From Chamaelirium japonicum (lineage: Eukaryota > Streptophyta > Magnoliopsida > Liliales > Melanthiaceae): DNA of 64,000 bases. Location: NCBI GenBank assembly GCA_947650365.1, contig CANTAL010000023.1, positions 813,501 through 877,500 on the forward strand, in the 5' to 3' direction. The notes under the pieces were generated by a model. That model was not told where the DNA came from. It saw only the letters and a list, made by a program, of their open reading frames with translations, and made no database searches. A program made the translations under genes and the position numbers. Position 1 is the stretch's first letter, and each line of letters starts with the position of its first letter. Shown in pieces: positions 34,346 to 45,283 of this stretch.

Positions 34346-36132
34346 GAAGTGGAGTTTTCAAATTTAGATTTCTTTTTACTTCACACCTGTACCCGTGGCC
34401 AATGGACTAAAGCATTACTTCTTCTTACTTAGGGCCTATGCAATCTATACAAAACCCTAATCCATGGGAGAGATCCGATGGTGGACAGCTATCCGATAAT
34501 TAGAAAGAAAAGAAGTCCAGCTCTAGTCCATTCGCCATGGGTATAGGTGTGAAGTAAGAAGAATAATTGTCCACCGTCGGATTTCTCCCATAGATTAGGG
34601 TTTTCTATAGATTGCTTAGGTCCTAAGTAAGCTTACCCTAAAAATAATATATTATCCCTTTAGGGTGGAGCATGTTTAACGGCTCTTTCTTTCTCCCATC
34701 TCATAACACGTTATCAGCATGAACATATCGAGCCCAACCGACCAGTCGCAAGAAAACGAAGAGAGAAACGAAGACAGAAGAGGGAGAGAAAAAGAAAGAA
34801 GAGAACGGAGAGATAAATGAAAAGAGAAGAGAAAAAAAGTCATGTTCTAGTTCATTGGCACGACTAAAAAGAGATTAAACATGGAGTATAACTAAAAATA
34901 GTATTAGTTAAATAATCTCTCCCATTCAGCATGAATATGTCGAGCCTAGCAGACCAGTCACAAGAAAACGAAGAGAGAAACGAAGACAAAAAAGAGAGAA
35001 GAGAACAAAGAGACAAACGAAAAGAGAATAGAGAAGAAGTCCTACTCCAATCCATTTGCCATGGGTATAGGTGTGAATTAAGAAGGAATCTAAATTCCAA
35101 AACTCTAGTTCTCAATAATATAATTAAATCTTTTCGTTCTTCTCTCTCTTTTTCTTTCTCTTTTGTCGTCTCTTTTCTCTTTGTTTTCTTGCGACTGGTC
35201 GGCTGGGCTCGATATGTTAGCACTGATAACGTGTTGTGATTGGGAAAAAGAGAGAAAAGAACAGAGAGATAAATATGGAGAGAAACGAAAAGAAGTCCTG
35301 TTTATGCCCTAAGTAATCTCTCAGGGATTAGGGTTTACCATAAATTTCTTAGGCCCAAAGTAACTTACCTAATAAATAATATACATATGGCCTCTCCAGT
35401 CTATTGGCCATTGGTATAGGTGTGAAGTAAGAAGGAATATAAATTCCAAAACTCCACTTCTTAATATTTATACTACCCCTTTAGGGTGGGGCATATTTGA
35501 TAGCTCTCTCTTTCTCCCATCTCATAACATGTTATCAGCATGAACATGTCGAGCCGAGCCGACCAGTCATAAGAAAACAGAGAGATAAACGAAGACAGAA
35601 GTGGAGTTTTGGAATTTATATTCTTTCTTTCTTTACACCTATACCTGTGGCCAATAGACCAGAGCAGGACTTTTTCTCTCTTTTCTCTTTGTTTATCTCT
35701 CCGTTCTCTTCTTCTCTTTGTTCTGTCTTTATTTCTTTCTCCATTTTTTTGTGACTGGTCGGCTGGAGTCGATATGTTCGTGCTACTAATATGTGGTGAG
35801 ATTAAATAAGTATAATAAATAAAGAGTTGGTAGAGATCTGATGGGTCGTATAAATATTGAGAAGTGGAGTTTTGGAATTTAGCTTCCTTCTTACTTTATA
35901 ACTATACCCGTGGCCAATGGACTGGAGTAGGAGTTTTTCTATCTTCTCTCTTCTTTAAAGATTATATGACCCCTTTAGGGTGGGGCACGTTTGATAGCTC
36001 TCTCTTTCTCCTATCTCAAAACACATTATCAGTACGAACATGTCGAAGAGAGAAGAAAGAAGAGGTTTTGTAATTAATTAAATATGTATTTAATTAGATT
36101 CTATGGGGCTCGACATATTCGTGCTGATAATG
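34346..36132. repeat. Repeat units, mixed direction
   Basis: The inverted pair of partial LTRs (34424-34500 reverse, about 34562-34707 forward) is followed by forward units. A non-matching 65-bp stretch at 34860-34925 holds AAACATGGAGTATAACTAAA. After a flip at about 35130 a short reverse unit runs to 35240. Forward units follow to about 35600, reverse to 35945, and forward to about 36050. A few short scrambled joins (35795-35850, 36050-36110) hold only module fragments. Confidence 0.65.
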
Positions 36133-36300
36133 TGTTGTGAGATGGGAGAAAAAGAGAGCCGTCAAACGTGCCCTACCCTAAAAGGGTCGTATTTTATTTA
36201 TAGGGTTAGCTTACGTAGGGCCTAAGCAATCTATGGGAAACCCTAATCCATTAGAGAGATCCGATGGTAGGCAGCCATCCGATCAAACGATCTTATAACA
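36133..36300 (-). repeat. Full-length 168-bp LTR-like module
   Basis: On the minus strand it starts TGTTATAAGATCG and ends TCTCACAACA, adjoining the primer-site-like string at about 36120-36132. Its inner end abuts the AT-rich remnant at 36301. It has a telo-box, a CTTAGGCCC...AAG near-palindrome and a TATA box (TATAAATAAAATA on the minus strand). Confidence 0.65.
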
Positions 36301-36425
36301 GTTGTAATGTTTTAAATTTTTTTTAAAAAAATATTAATTATTTTTAAAATAAAAAATTTATTTTTTTAAATTAATTATTTTACTAAAAACTTAATTTATA
36401 ATTTTTTTAAATTAAATAATAATTC
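36301..36425 (-). repeat. Internally deleted AT-rich element
   Basis: Keeps the LTR-proximal edge GTTGTAATGTTTTAAATTTT and part of the A/T body (ATTATTTTACTAAAAACTTA). It lacks the terminal motif and ends in a forward GA tract. Confidence 0.5.
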
Positions 36426-36846
36426 AAACGAAGATAAATAAGAGAGAAGAGAGAATAAGTCCTACTCCAGTCTATTCGCCACGGGTATAGATGTGAAGTA
36501 AAAAGAAATCTAAATTCTAAAACTCCACTTCTCAATAGTATCATCTCAACGTTACTATGATTATCATAGTAAATTCTGTTCTCTCTTCGTTTTAATTAAA
36601 ATATTAATTTAATTAAAAAAATTATAGTAACAGCACTCTACTTAATTATTATAGTAATAAAATAAAGTGATAAGAGAGAAGATAATGAAATATTTATTTA
36701 GTTATTTAATTATTTAACTATTTAATTTATTAAATAATTAAATTAATTAAATAATATGGAATAAAGAAAGAGGATGAGGCACACTCAAATTTTTTGCTTT
36801 AAAAATATTTTACATTTTTCTTCAAAAAAATATACAACATTACAAC
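36426..36846 (+). repeat. Forward unit followed by a shortened AT-rich element
   Basis: A B block ends at about 36530. The terminal motif GTATCATCTCAACGTTACTA follows, then a short inverted-repeat-element-like interior (to about 36645). After this comes the A/T tail with the tag GGAATAAAGAAAGAGGATGA (about 36759-36778), ending at the LTR start. Confidence 0.55.
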
Positions 36847-37014
36847 AATTGAGAGATCGTTCGATCGGATTGCTATCAACCGTCGGACCTCTCCTATGGA
36901 TTAGGGTTTCTCGAAGATTGCTTAGGCCCTAAGTAAGCTGACCCTATAAATAATATACGACACCTTTAGGGTGGGGCATGCTTGACGGTCCTCTTTTTCT
37001 CCCATCTTACAACA
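36847..37014 (+). repeat. Full-length 168-bp LTR-like module
   Basis: Starts at the position of TGTTATGAGATCG (here AATTGAGAGATCG, so the TG is mutated) and ends CATCTTACAACA before TGTTATCAGTACGAAC. Same length and internal order as the other full copies, with TATA box TATAAATAATATA near 36943. Confidence 0.6.
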
Positions 37015-40000
37015 TGTTATCAGTACGAACATATCGAGCCCAGCCGACCAGTCGTAAAAAAATGGAGAGAGAAACGAAGACAGAAGAGAGAGAAGAAGAG
37101 AAGAGAATGGAGAGATAAACGAAGATAGTAGAGAGAAGAAGTCCCGCTCCAGTCCATTAGCCATGGGTATAAGTATAAAGTAAGAAGAAATTTAAATTCG
37201 AAAACTCTACTTCTGTCTTTGTTTCTCTCTCTGTTTTCTTGCGACTGGTCGGCTAGGCTCGATATATTCATGCTGATAATAAATTATGAGATGGGAGAAA
37301 GAAAAAAGAGAATGGAAAGATAAACGAAGAAAGAAGAGAAAAGAAGTCCTACTCTCTCTAGTTTTAAAAAATTTTCTATCACTTTTCTATTAATACTTAT
37401 TTATTTTATTTTATACTATAAGAGAAATAGAGAGAAACAAAGAAAACAGAGAGAGAAACGGGGAGAGAAACAAAAGATAACATGTTATAAGATGGGAGAA
37501 AGAGAAAGCCATCAAATATGCCCTATCCTAAAGGGGTCGTATATTATTTATAAGATAAGTATTGTGAGATGGGAGAAAGAGAGAGTCTTCAAATGTGCCC
37601 TACCCTAAAGGGGTCGAATATTATTTATAGGGTAAGCTTACTTAGGGCCTAAGCAATCTAAAGGAAACCCTAATCTATAGGAGAAGAGAGAAGAGAACGA
37701 AGAAATTTAATTATATTATTAAGAAGTGAAGTTTTGGAATTTAGATTCCCTCTTAATTAAACTAGATATGCTATCAGCACGAACATATTGAGCCCAGCCG
37801 ACCAGTTGCAAGAAAATGGAAAGAAAAACGAAGACAGAAGTGGAGTTTTGGAATTTAGATTTCATCTTACTTTACACCTATACCCATGGCCAATGGACTA
37901 GAGCATGACTTCTTCTCTCTTTATTTATCTCTCCGTTCTCTTCTTTCTTCTTTTCTCTCTTCTGTCTTCGTTTCTCTCTCCATTTTCTAATGACTGGTCG
38001 GTTGGGCTCGACATGTTCGTGCTGATAACATGTTGTAATTTTGGAGAAAGAGATAGAGCCGTCAAACATGCCCTATCCTAAAGGAGTCATGTATTATTTA
38101 TAGGGTACACATACTTAGGGCTTAAATAATCTATGGAAAATCCTAATCCATAGGAGAAAAGAGAAGAGAACGAAGATATTTAATTATATTATTGAGAAGT
38201 AAAGTTTTTGAATTCAGATTCCTTCTTACTTCATTCCTATACCCATGGCCAATATACTGGAGTAGGACTTCTTCTCTCTTTGTTTATCTCTCTGTTCTCT
38301 TCTCTTGTCTTCTCTCCCTTCTGTCTTCGTTTCTCTCTCCGTTTTCTTGTGACTGGCCGGCTGGGCTCGATATGTTCGTGTAGATAACATATTGTGTGAT
38401 CGAAGAAAGAGAGATCTGTCAAACGTACCTTATCATCAGGGGTTATATAAATATTAAGAAGTGGAGTTTTGGAATTTTGATTCCTTCTTACTTCAAATCT
38501 ATACCCGTGGCCAACGGACTGGAACAGGACTTCTTCTCTCTTCTATCTTCGTTTATCCCTTCGTTCTCTTCTTTTTTCTTCTCTCTCTTCTGTCTTCGTT
38601 TCTCTCTCCGTTTTCTTATGACTGGTCAGCTGGGCTTGACATGTTCGTGCTGATAACATATTATGAGATGGGATAAAGAGAGAGTTGTCAAATATGCCCC
38701 ACCCTAAAGGGGTCGTATATTATTTATAGGGTAAGCTTACTTAGGGCCTAAGCAATCTATAGAAAACCCTAATCCATAGGAGAAGAGAGAAGAGAAATAA
38801 GAGATTTAATTATATTATGGAGAAGTGGAGTTTTGGAATTTAGATTTCTTCTTACTTCACACCTATACCCGTGGTGAATGGATTGAAGCAGGACTTCTTC
38901 TCTCTTCTCTCTTCGTTTATCTCTTCGTTCTCTTCTCACTTGTCACAACATATTATCAGCACGAACATATCGAGCCCAGCCGACCAGTCATAAGAAAACA
39001 GAGAGAGAAACAAAGACAGAAGTGAGAGAAAAAGAGAAAAGAGAACGGAGAGATAAACGAAGAAAGAAGAGGGAATAAGTCATGCTTTAGTCCATTGGCC
39101 ACGGGTATAGGTGTTAAGTAAGAATTAATCTAAATTTCAAAACTCCATATAAGAGAGAGAAGAAGAGAGAAAAGAACGGAGAGATAAATAAATTAAAAAG
39201 AGAAGAAGTCCTACTCCAGTCCATTAGCCAAGGGTATAGGTGTGAAGTAAGAAGGAATCTAAATTCCAAAACTCCATTTCTATCTTTGTTTCTCTCTCTG
39301 TTTTCTTGGGACTGGTCAGTTGAGCTTGATATTTTTGTGCTGATAACGTGTTATGAGATGGGAGAAAGAGAGAGCCATCAAACGTGCCCCTCCCTAAAGG
39401 GGTCGTATATTATTTGTAGGGTGAGATTAATTAGTGCCAAAGAAATCTATAGGAAATCCAAATCCATGGGAGAGATCCGACGGAGGACAGCCATCCTTCT
39501 TACTGCACACCTAAACTCGTGGCTAATGGACTTGAGCAGGACTTCTTTTGTTTTCTCTCTTCATTTATCTCTTCATTCTCTTCTCTCTTCTTCTCTCTCT
39601 ACTGTCTTTGTTTCTCTCTCCATTTTCTTGTGACTAGACGTCTGGGCACGACATGTTCATAGTGTGTGGTGAGATGAGAGAAAAAGAGAGAAGAGAACGG
39701 AGAGATAAACGAAGAGAAAAGAGAAAAGAAGTCTTGCTCCATTCTATTGGCTATAGGTATAGGTGTGAAGTATGAAGGATGGTTGTCCACCGTTGGATAT
39801 CTCCTATGGATTAGGATTTCTTATAGATTGCTTAGGCCCTGAGGAAGCTTACCCTATAAATAATATACGACCCTTTTAGAGTGGGGCACGTTTGACGGCT
39901 CTCTCTTTCTCCCATCTCATAACATGTTATCAGTACGAACATGTCGAGCCCAGCTGACCGGTCACAAGAAAACGGAGAGAGAAACGAATACAGAAGGGGA

Positions 40001-42604
40001 GTTTAGAAATTTAGATTCCATCTTACGTCACATCTATACCCGTGGCCAATGGGCTGGAGTAGGACTTCTTCTCTCTTCTCTCTTTATTTATCTCTTCTTT
40101 CTCTTCTCTCTTCTTATCTCTCTTATGTGGAGTTTTGGAATTTAGATTCCTTCTTACTTTACAACTATACGTATGGCCAATGGATTGGAGCAGGAGTTCT
40201 TCTATCTTTCCTCTTTATTTATCTCTCCGTTATCTTCTCTCTCTTCTATCATCATTTCTCTCTCTATTTTCTTATGACTAGTCGGTTGGGCTCGACATGT
40301 TCATATTGATAACGTGTTGTGAGAAGAGAGAAGAGAACGGAGAGACAAACAAAGAGAGAAGAGAGAAAAAGTCATATTCCAGTCCATTCACCACGGGTAT
40401 AGGTGTACAGTAAGAAGAAATCTAAATTCAAAAACTTAACTTCTTAATAATATAATTAAATCTCCCAATTTTTTTTTCTCTTCGTCTATGGATTAGGGTT
40501 TCCCATATATTGCTTAGGCCCTAAGTAAGCTTTCCCTATAAATAATATACGACCCCTTTAGGGTGGGGCATATTTAACTGCTCTCCCTTTCTCTCATCTC
40601 ACAATATATTGTCAGCATGAATATGTCGAGCCCAGCCGACCAGTCACAAGAAAACAGTAAGAGAAACAAAGACAGAGTAAAGTTTTGGTATTTAGATTCC
40701 TTCTTACTTCATACTTATACCCATGACCAATGGACTGAAGTAGGACATCTTCTCTCTTCTCTCTTTATTTATCTATTTGTTCTCTTCTCGCTTCTTATCT
40801 CTCTTCTGTCTTTATTAAACTCTACTTCTTCTCTATATAAACGGATAGAGAAACGAAGATAGAAAAAAAAGAAAAAGAGAGAAGAAAATAGAGAGATAAA
40901 TAAAGAGTGAAGACAGAAGAAGTCCTGCTCTAGTCCATTGGTCACGGGTATAGGTGTGTAGTTCTCTCTTTTCTCTTGATTTATCTCTCCGTTCTCTTCT
41001 CGCTTCTTATCTCTCTTCTGTCTTTGTTAAACTCCTCTTCTTCTCTCAATAAACGAATAGAGAAATATAGACAGAAGTGAGAGAAGAAGAGAAATGAGAA
41101 ATGAGAGATAAACGAAAAGAGAAGAGTAAATAAGTTATGCTCTAGTCTATTAGCCACGGGTATAGATGTAAAGTAAGAAGGAATTTAAATTCCAAAACTC
41201 TACATCTGTCTTCGTTTCTCTTTTTATTTTCTTACGACTGGTTAGCTGGGCTCAACATGTTCGTGCTGATAATGTGTTATAAAATGGGAGAAAGGAAGAG
41301 TCGTCAAACGTGCCCCACCCTAAAGGGGTCGTATATTATTTATAGGGTAAGCTTACTTAGGTCCTAAGCAATCTATGGGAAACTCTAATCCATAGGAGAA
41401 GAGAGAAGAGAATGGAGAGATTTAATTATATTATTTAGAAGTGGTATTTAGGAATTTAGATTCCTACTTACTTCACACCTATACCCATGGCGAATGGACT
41501 GGAGTAGTACTTCTTCTCTTTTCTTTTTTAATTTATCTCTTCCATCTCTTTCTCTTCTTTTTTTTTTCTCACAACTCGTTATCAGCATGAACATATCGAG
41601 CCAGCCGATTAGTCACAAGAAACCGGAGAGAGAAATGAAGACAGAAGAGAGAGAAAAAGAGTGAAAAGAATGGAGAGATAAATAATTTAAATAATTTAGT
41701 TAAATTCTAAATAGTGGTCGGCTGGGCTCGACATGTTCATTCTGATAACTATTGTGAGTAAAGAGAAGAAGATAGAAGAGAATAGAGAGATAAATGAAGA
41801 AAGAAGAAAGAAGAAGTCCTGCTCCAGTCCATTATCCATGGGTATAGGTGTTAAGTAAGAAGTAATCTAAATTCCAAAACTCCACTTCTCAATAATATAG
41901 TTAAATCTCTCCGTTCTCTTCTCTCTTCTCCCATGGAATTGGGTTTCTCATTTGACGGCTCTCTCTTTCTTCCATCTCATAATATGTTATCAGCACGAAC
42001 ATATCGAGCCCAGTCGACCAGTCGCATAAAAAACAGAGAGAAAAATGAAGACAAAAAAAGAGAGAAGAGAACGGAGAGCTAAACAAAGATAGAAGAGAGA
42101 ACTTCACACCTATACCCATGGCCAATGGACTAGAGCAGGACTTCTTCTCTCTTTGTTTATTCTCCATTCTCTTCTCTCTTCTGTCTTCATTTCTCTCTCC
42201 GATTATTGAGAAAAAAAGTAGAGTTTAACGAAGACAGAAGAGAAAGAAGAAGATAATGGAGAGATAAATGAAGAGAGAAGAGAGAAGAAGTCCTGCTCTA
42301 GTCAATTGGCTATGGGTATAGGTGTGAAGTAAGAAAGAATCTAAATTCCAAAACTCCATTTCTGTCTTCATTTTTCTATCCATTTTCTTGTGATGGGTCA
42401 GCTGGGCTCGACATGTTCGTGCTAAAAACATATTGTGAGATGAGAGAAAGAGAGAGAGCCGTCAAACTTGTCCCACCCTAAAGAGGTCATATTTTATTTA
42501 TAAGGTAATCTTACTTAGGGCCTAAGTAATCTATAGGAAAACCTAATCCATTAGAGTAGATAGAAAAGAACGGAGAGATTTAATTATATTATTGAGAAGT
42601 GGAG
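37015..42604. repeat. Repeat units, mixed direction
   Basis: Reverse runs include about 37210-37290, 37470-37770, 37845-38938 and 39285-39670. Forward runs include about 37015-37210, 38938-39285, 39670-39995, 40322-40675 and 41575-41715. Two reverse strings at 38025 and 38385 are 360 bp apart and the next, at 38651, is 266-270 bp on, so long and short units stand side by side. A tandem LTR-end duplication is at 37480-37620. A reverse LTR with a damaged middle lies at 39349-39496 and a forward LTR lacking its start at 39777-39924. A local duplication of about 215 bp covers 40745-40950 and 40965-41150. About 75 bp at 37355-37430 is not recognised. Confidence 0.7.
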
Positions 42605-42745
42605 TTTTCTCAATAGTATCATCTCAATGTTATTACGATTATCATAGTAAATTCTCTTCTCTCTTCGTTTTAATCAAGTAATTAATTTAATTAAAAACAT
42701 TATAGTAACATTACTATGATAATCATAACAACGTTGAGAAGATAC
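42605..42745. repeat. Short AT-rich element with terminal inverted repeats
   Basis: Left end AGTATCATCTCAATGTTATT, right end ATAACAACGTTGAGAAGATA, with inverted repeats about 35 bp long. The interior includes AATTCTCTTCTCTCTTCG and ATTAATTTAATTAAAAACAT. It is flanked by outward-facing repeat sequence with the shared GAGAAGTGGAG/TTTTCTCAATA edges. Confidence 0.6.
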
Positions 42746-44105
42746 TATTGAGAAGTGGAGTTTTGAAATTTAGATTGCTTCTTACTTCATACCTATACCC
42801 AAGGTGAATGGACTAGAGCATAACTTATTCTCTCTTCTCTTTTCGTTTATCTCTCCGTTCTCTTCTCTCATCTTTTATTTTCGTTTCTCTCTCCATTTTT
42901 TAATGACTGGTCGGTTGGGCTAGACATGTTCGTGCTGATAACGTGTTGTGACATGGGAGAAAGTTAGAGCCATCAAACATACCCTACTCTAAAAGGGTCG
43001 TATATTATTTATAGGGTAAGCTTACTTAGTGCCTAAGCAATCTATGGTAAACCCTAATCCATGGGAGAAGATAGAAGAGAACGGAGAGATTTAATTATAT
43101 TATTGAGAAGTGGAGTTTTGGAATTTAGATTCCTTCTTACTTCACATATATACCCAAGGCCAATTGACTAGAATAGGACTTCTTCTCTCTTCTTTCTTCG
43201 TTTATCTCTCCATTCTCTTCTCTCTTCTTCTCTCTCTTATGTCTTTGTTTCTCTCTCCGTTTTCTTGCGACTGGTCGTTGGGCTCGACATGTTCGTGCTG
43301 ATAACGTGTTATGAGATAGGAGAAAGAGAGAGCTGTTAAACATGCCCCACCCTAAAGGGGTTATATATTATTTATAGGGTAAGCTTACTTAGGGCCTAAG
43401 TAATTTATGGAAAACCCTAATCTATGGGAGAGATCCGACGGTGTATCTCCTAATATTTGAACTTAGGGCCTAAGCAATTCGGGTGTGCCACTTCTTAATA
43501 TTGAGCTCAGCTGACCAGTCGTATCTCTCTATTCTCTCTTTGTTTATCTTTTCGTTCTCTTCACTCTTCTTCTTTCTTTTCTTCTCTCTCTTCTATGGAG
43601 TTTTAGAATTTAGATTCCTTCTTACTTCACACCTTTACCCATGGTGAATGGATTGGAGAAGGACTTCTTTTCTCTTCTCTCTTCGGAGAGATGAGAGAGA
43701 AGAAGAAAAAAAAAATAAAGAGATAAATAAGGAGAGAAGAAAGAAGAAGTCCTGCTCCAGTCCATTGACCTTGGGTATAGGTGTGAAGTAAGAAGGAATC
43801 TAAATTCTAAAACTTCTCTTCTGTCTTCGTTTCTCTCTTTGTTTTCTTGCGACTGGTTGGCTGGGCTCGATCTGTTCATGCTGATAAAGTGTTGTGAGAT
43901 GGGAGAAAGAGAGAGCCGTAAGTATGCCCCACCCTAAAGGGGTCGTATATTATTTATAGGGTAAGCTTACTTAGGGCCTAAGCAATCTATGGGAAACCCT
44001 AATCCATGGGAGAAAAGAGAAGAAAACGGAGAAATTTAATTATATTATACGACCCCTTTAGGGTGGAGCAAGTTTGACGATTCTCTCTTTCTCCTATCTC
44101 ACAAC
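42746..44105. repeat. Mainly reverse repeat units with a scrambled joint
   Basis: Reverse strings lie near 42940, 43300 and 43880. A reverse LTR is truncated at 43443 (43307-43443). It is followed by about 75 bp of short fragments, including AACTTAGGGCCTAAGCAATT and GGGTGTGCCACTTCTTAATA, which are pieces of the LTR and of the AT-element tag. A forward segment runs 43690-43815. At 44045 a reverse segment meets a forward LTR end inside TATATTATACGACCCC. Confidence 0.65.
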
Positions 44106-44240
44106 ACGTTAATTATTAAATTTAATTATTAAATTATTAAATTATTTAAATTATCTAATAATTAAAGAAATAATTAATTTTATTAAAAAAATTATAGTAA
44201 CATTACTATGATAATCATAATAACGTTGAGATGATACTAT
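44106..44240 (-). repeat. Partial AT-rich element
   Basis: Begins within the primer-site-like string (CACGTTAATTATTAAATTTA) and ends TAATAACGTTGAGATGATAC before a reverse B block, so only the part with the terminal motif is kept. A further A/T patch lies at about 44290-44390. Confidence 0.5.
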
Positions 44241-44408
44241 TGAGAAGTAAAGTTTTGGAATTTAGATTCGTTCTTACTTCACACCTATAACTATGGTAAT
44301 AATCAATTATATATAATTAAATATTTATATGGTAAGCTTACTAGTTAAGAGAATTGATTTAATAATTATTTAAATAAATAATTAATACTACCCCTTTAGG
44401 GTGGGGCA

Positions 44409-44565
44409 CGTTCGATCGGATAGTTGTCCACCGTCGGATCTCTTCCATGTATTAGGGTTTCGTATAGATTGCTTAGGCCCTAAGTAAGCTTACCCTATAA
44501 ATAATATACGACCCCTTTTGGGTGGGGTACGTTTGACAACTCTCTCTTTCTTTCATCTTACAACA
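44409..44565 (+). repeat. LTR-like module lacking its first bases
   Basis: Fused at GGGGCACGTTCGATCGGAT, where the end of one LTR fragment runs into position about 13 of another through shared CACGTT/CGTT bases. Otherwise it is complete to CATCTTACAACA, followed by CATTATCAGCACAAACATG. Confidence 0.6.
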
Positions 44566-44651
44566 CATTATCAGCACAAACATGTCGAGCCCAACCGACC
44601 AGTCACAAGAAAATGGAGAGAGAAACAAAGACAGAAAAGAGAGAAGAAGAT

Positions 44652-45115
44652 ATAGTTAAAAATTTAATAAATTAAATAAATTTATTATATAATTAATTAA
44701 TTAAATTTTTTTTATTAAATTATAAAATATTAATTGAAATAAATAAAAAAATTTATTATTTAATTAAGTAATAAAATAAAATAATAATTCAATAACTATT
44801 TACTTATTATTTAAATAATAAAATAATTTTTTGAATATATAAATAATAAAATATTTTTTTAAATAACTTAAATTTTTTTAAATAATCAAATTAATATTTA
44901 ATTATTTTAATATTTTAATATTAAATAAATTATTTAATTATAATAATTTAAATATTTAGTTATAAAGATAATTAAATATTTTTTAAATTATTTAACTATT
45001 TAATTTATTAAATTAATTAAATAATAGGAAGTAAAGAAGGAATATGAGGCACACCCGAATTTTTTGCTTTAAAAATAATTTATATATTTTTAAAAAAAAA
45101 TTAAAATATTACAAC
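44652..45115 (+). repeat. Long AT-rich element, truncated at its start
   Basis: A/T-only sequence entered directly from a GA tract (AAGAAGATATAGTTAAAAAT). The terminal motif is missing. The LTR-proximal tag is present (GGAAGTAAAGAAGGAATATG, about 45027-45046). It ends TTAAAATATTACAAC at the LTR. Confidence 0.6.
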
Positions 45116-45283
45116 TGTTATGAGATCGTTCGATCGGATGGTTGTCCACCATCTGATCTCTCCCATGGATTAGGGTTTCCCATTGATTGCTTAGGCCCTA
45201 TGTAAGCTTACCCTATAAATAATATACGACCCCTTTAGGGTGGAGCATGTTTGATGGCTCTTTCTTTCTCCCATCTCACAACA
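45116..45283 (+). repeat. Full-length 168-bp LTR-like module (best-preserved forward copy)
   Basis: Starts TGTTATGAGATCGTTCGATC and ends CATCTCACAACA, directly followed by CGTTATCAGCACAAACATG. In order it shows the GTTCGATCGGATGG segment, the telo-box GATTAGGGTTTCCC, the near-palindrome CTTAGGCCCTA(A/T)G, the TATA box at 45213-45221, the hairpin-like ACCCCTTTAGGGT, and a pyrimidine-rich tail. The first and last 11 bases are inverted repeats of each other with one mismatch, as expected of LTR ends. Confidence 0.65.
45213..45221 (+). promoter_or_regulatory. Predicted TATA box of the 168-bp LTR-like module
   Basis: CTATAAATA lies about 98 bp into the module and about 70 bp before its end. The same string is kept in most LTR-like copies (often as CCCTATAAATAATATA). 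In short units it is replaced by AATATTTATACGACC, which keeps a weaker T/A core. Promoter function is inferred only from sequence. Confidence 0.45.

Noticed and set aside
45213-45221. Riboswitches, rRNA, tRNA or snRNA genes near the LTR modules
   Set aside because: No cloverleaf, rRNA core or snRNA motif was found. The similarity of the primer-site string to a tRNA anticodon arm covers only about 11 bases.
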